A stretch of 64,000 bases of DNA from Reticulitermes speratus (lineage: Eukaryota > Arthropoda > Insecta > Blattodea > Rhinotermitidae): positions 33,972,033 to 34,036,032 of the forward strand of contig JAJKFL010000014.1 of the NCBI GenBank assembly GCA_021186555.1, written 5' to 3'. How positions within the stretch are numbered: the first letter of the stretch is position 1; the number at the start of each line of letters is the position of its first letter. The notes under the pieces are model-generated. The model saw only the letters and a list, made by a program, of their open reading frames with translations. It ran no database searches and had not been told where the DNA came from. This document shows, in pieces, positions 63,910 through 64,000 of the stretch. A program made the translations under genes and the position numbers.

Positions 63910-64000
63910 ACTGTCTAAGAACCAACTAAATGCACTTTTTCACTTTCACTTTTTATTTACAAGTTCACCCCTACATATGTTTCAGTCTTCTTAAAGACCA
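63910..64000. repeat. repeat with CCCCTACATATGTTTCAGTC, cut by window edge
   Basis: AACCAACTAAATGCAC, CCCCTACATATGTTTCAGTC and AAAGACCA match the repeat at 31960-32140. Again it lies beside a mariner relic. Confidence 0.6.

Overview
The window is a piece of a large, repeat-rich insect nuclear genome. Two intron-containing genes, insect-style transposable elements (mariner, pogo/Tigger, hAT MITEs, several LINEs, tRNA-derived SINEs) and the AT-rich base composition all point this way. The repeat set looks most like a hemimetabolous insect such as a cockroach or termite; that assignment comes from general familiarity, not from a search. No bacterial operon, CRISPR array, rRNA gene or convincing stand-alone tRNA gene was seen.

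Two real host genes lie head to head. On the minus strand (15.09 kb down to 2.22 kb, continuing off the left edge) is a Toll-like receptor. Four exons were assembled from splice signals and reading phase: signal peptide and cysteine-containing N-terminal part, leucine-rich repeats, one juxtamembrane cysteine cluster, a transmembrane helix, and the first two thirds of a TIR domain. Its LRR exon carries a single-base frameshift near 6.46 kb. On the plus strand (about 16.7 to 60.27 kb) is SLC30A9/ZnT9, the mitochondrial zinc exporter of the cation diffusion facilitator family. Eleven exons are strongly supported (27.26 to 60.27 kb) and one very short first exon is only tentative. The joined coding sequence is about 590 codons and ends with the family-typical C-terminus.

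Almost everything else is mobile DNA in introns. In the Toll introns: two fold-back elements (2.6-3.1 kb and 10.1-11.3 kb), a hAT MITE (5.1-5.3 kb), a LINE relic (12.0-12.6 kb) and relics of an unidentified repeated protein (left edge and 4.1-4.9 kb). In SLC30A9 intron 1: an RTE-like LINE and relics, microsatellites, a 942-bp pogo-type deletion derivative with a clean 132-codon ORF, and a SINE-like chimera with a 13-bp target duplication. In its 12-kb fourth intron: a tRNA-derived SINE, a mariner relic, a 5-kb LINE with RNase H that has been interrupted by a Tigger element, and a second mariner relic. Further downstream: a palindromic MITE family, a Tigger MITE, a Tigger relic, another LINE relic, and a 1.2-kb transposon with long inverted ends. 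A hAT MITE and a third mariner relic lie beyond the last exon.

The two genes are functionally unrelated (innate immune signalling and mitochondrial zinc homeostasis). They share only a divergent intergenic region of about 1.6 kb. I see no new multi-gene system. The most unusual items are the Toll receptor with a leucine at the TIR BB-loop proline position, the nested Tigger-in-LINE insertion, the palindromic elements, and the short pogo-derived ORF.
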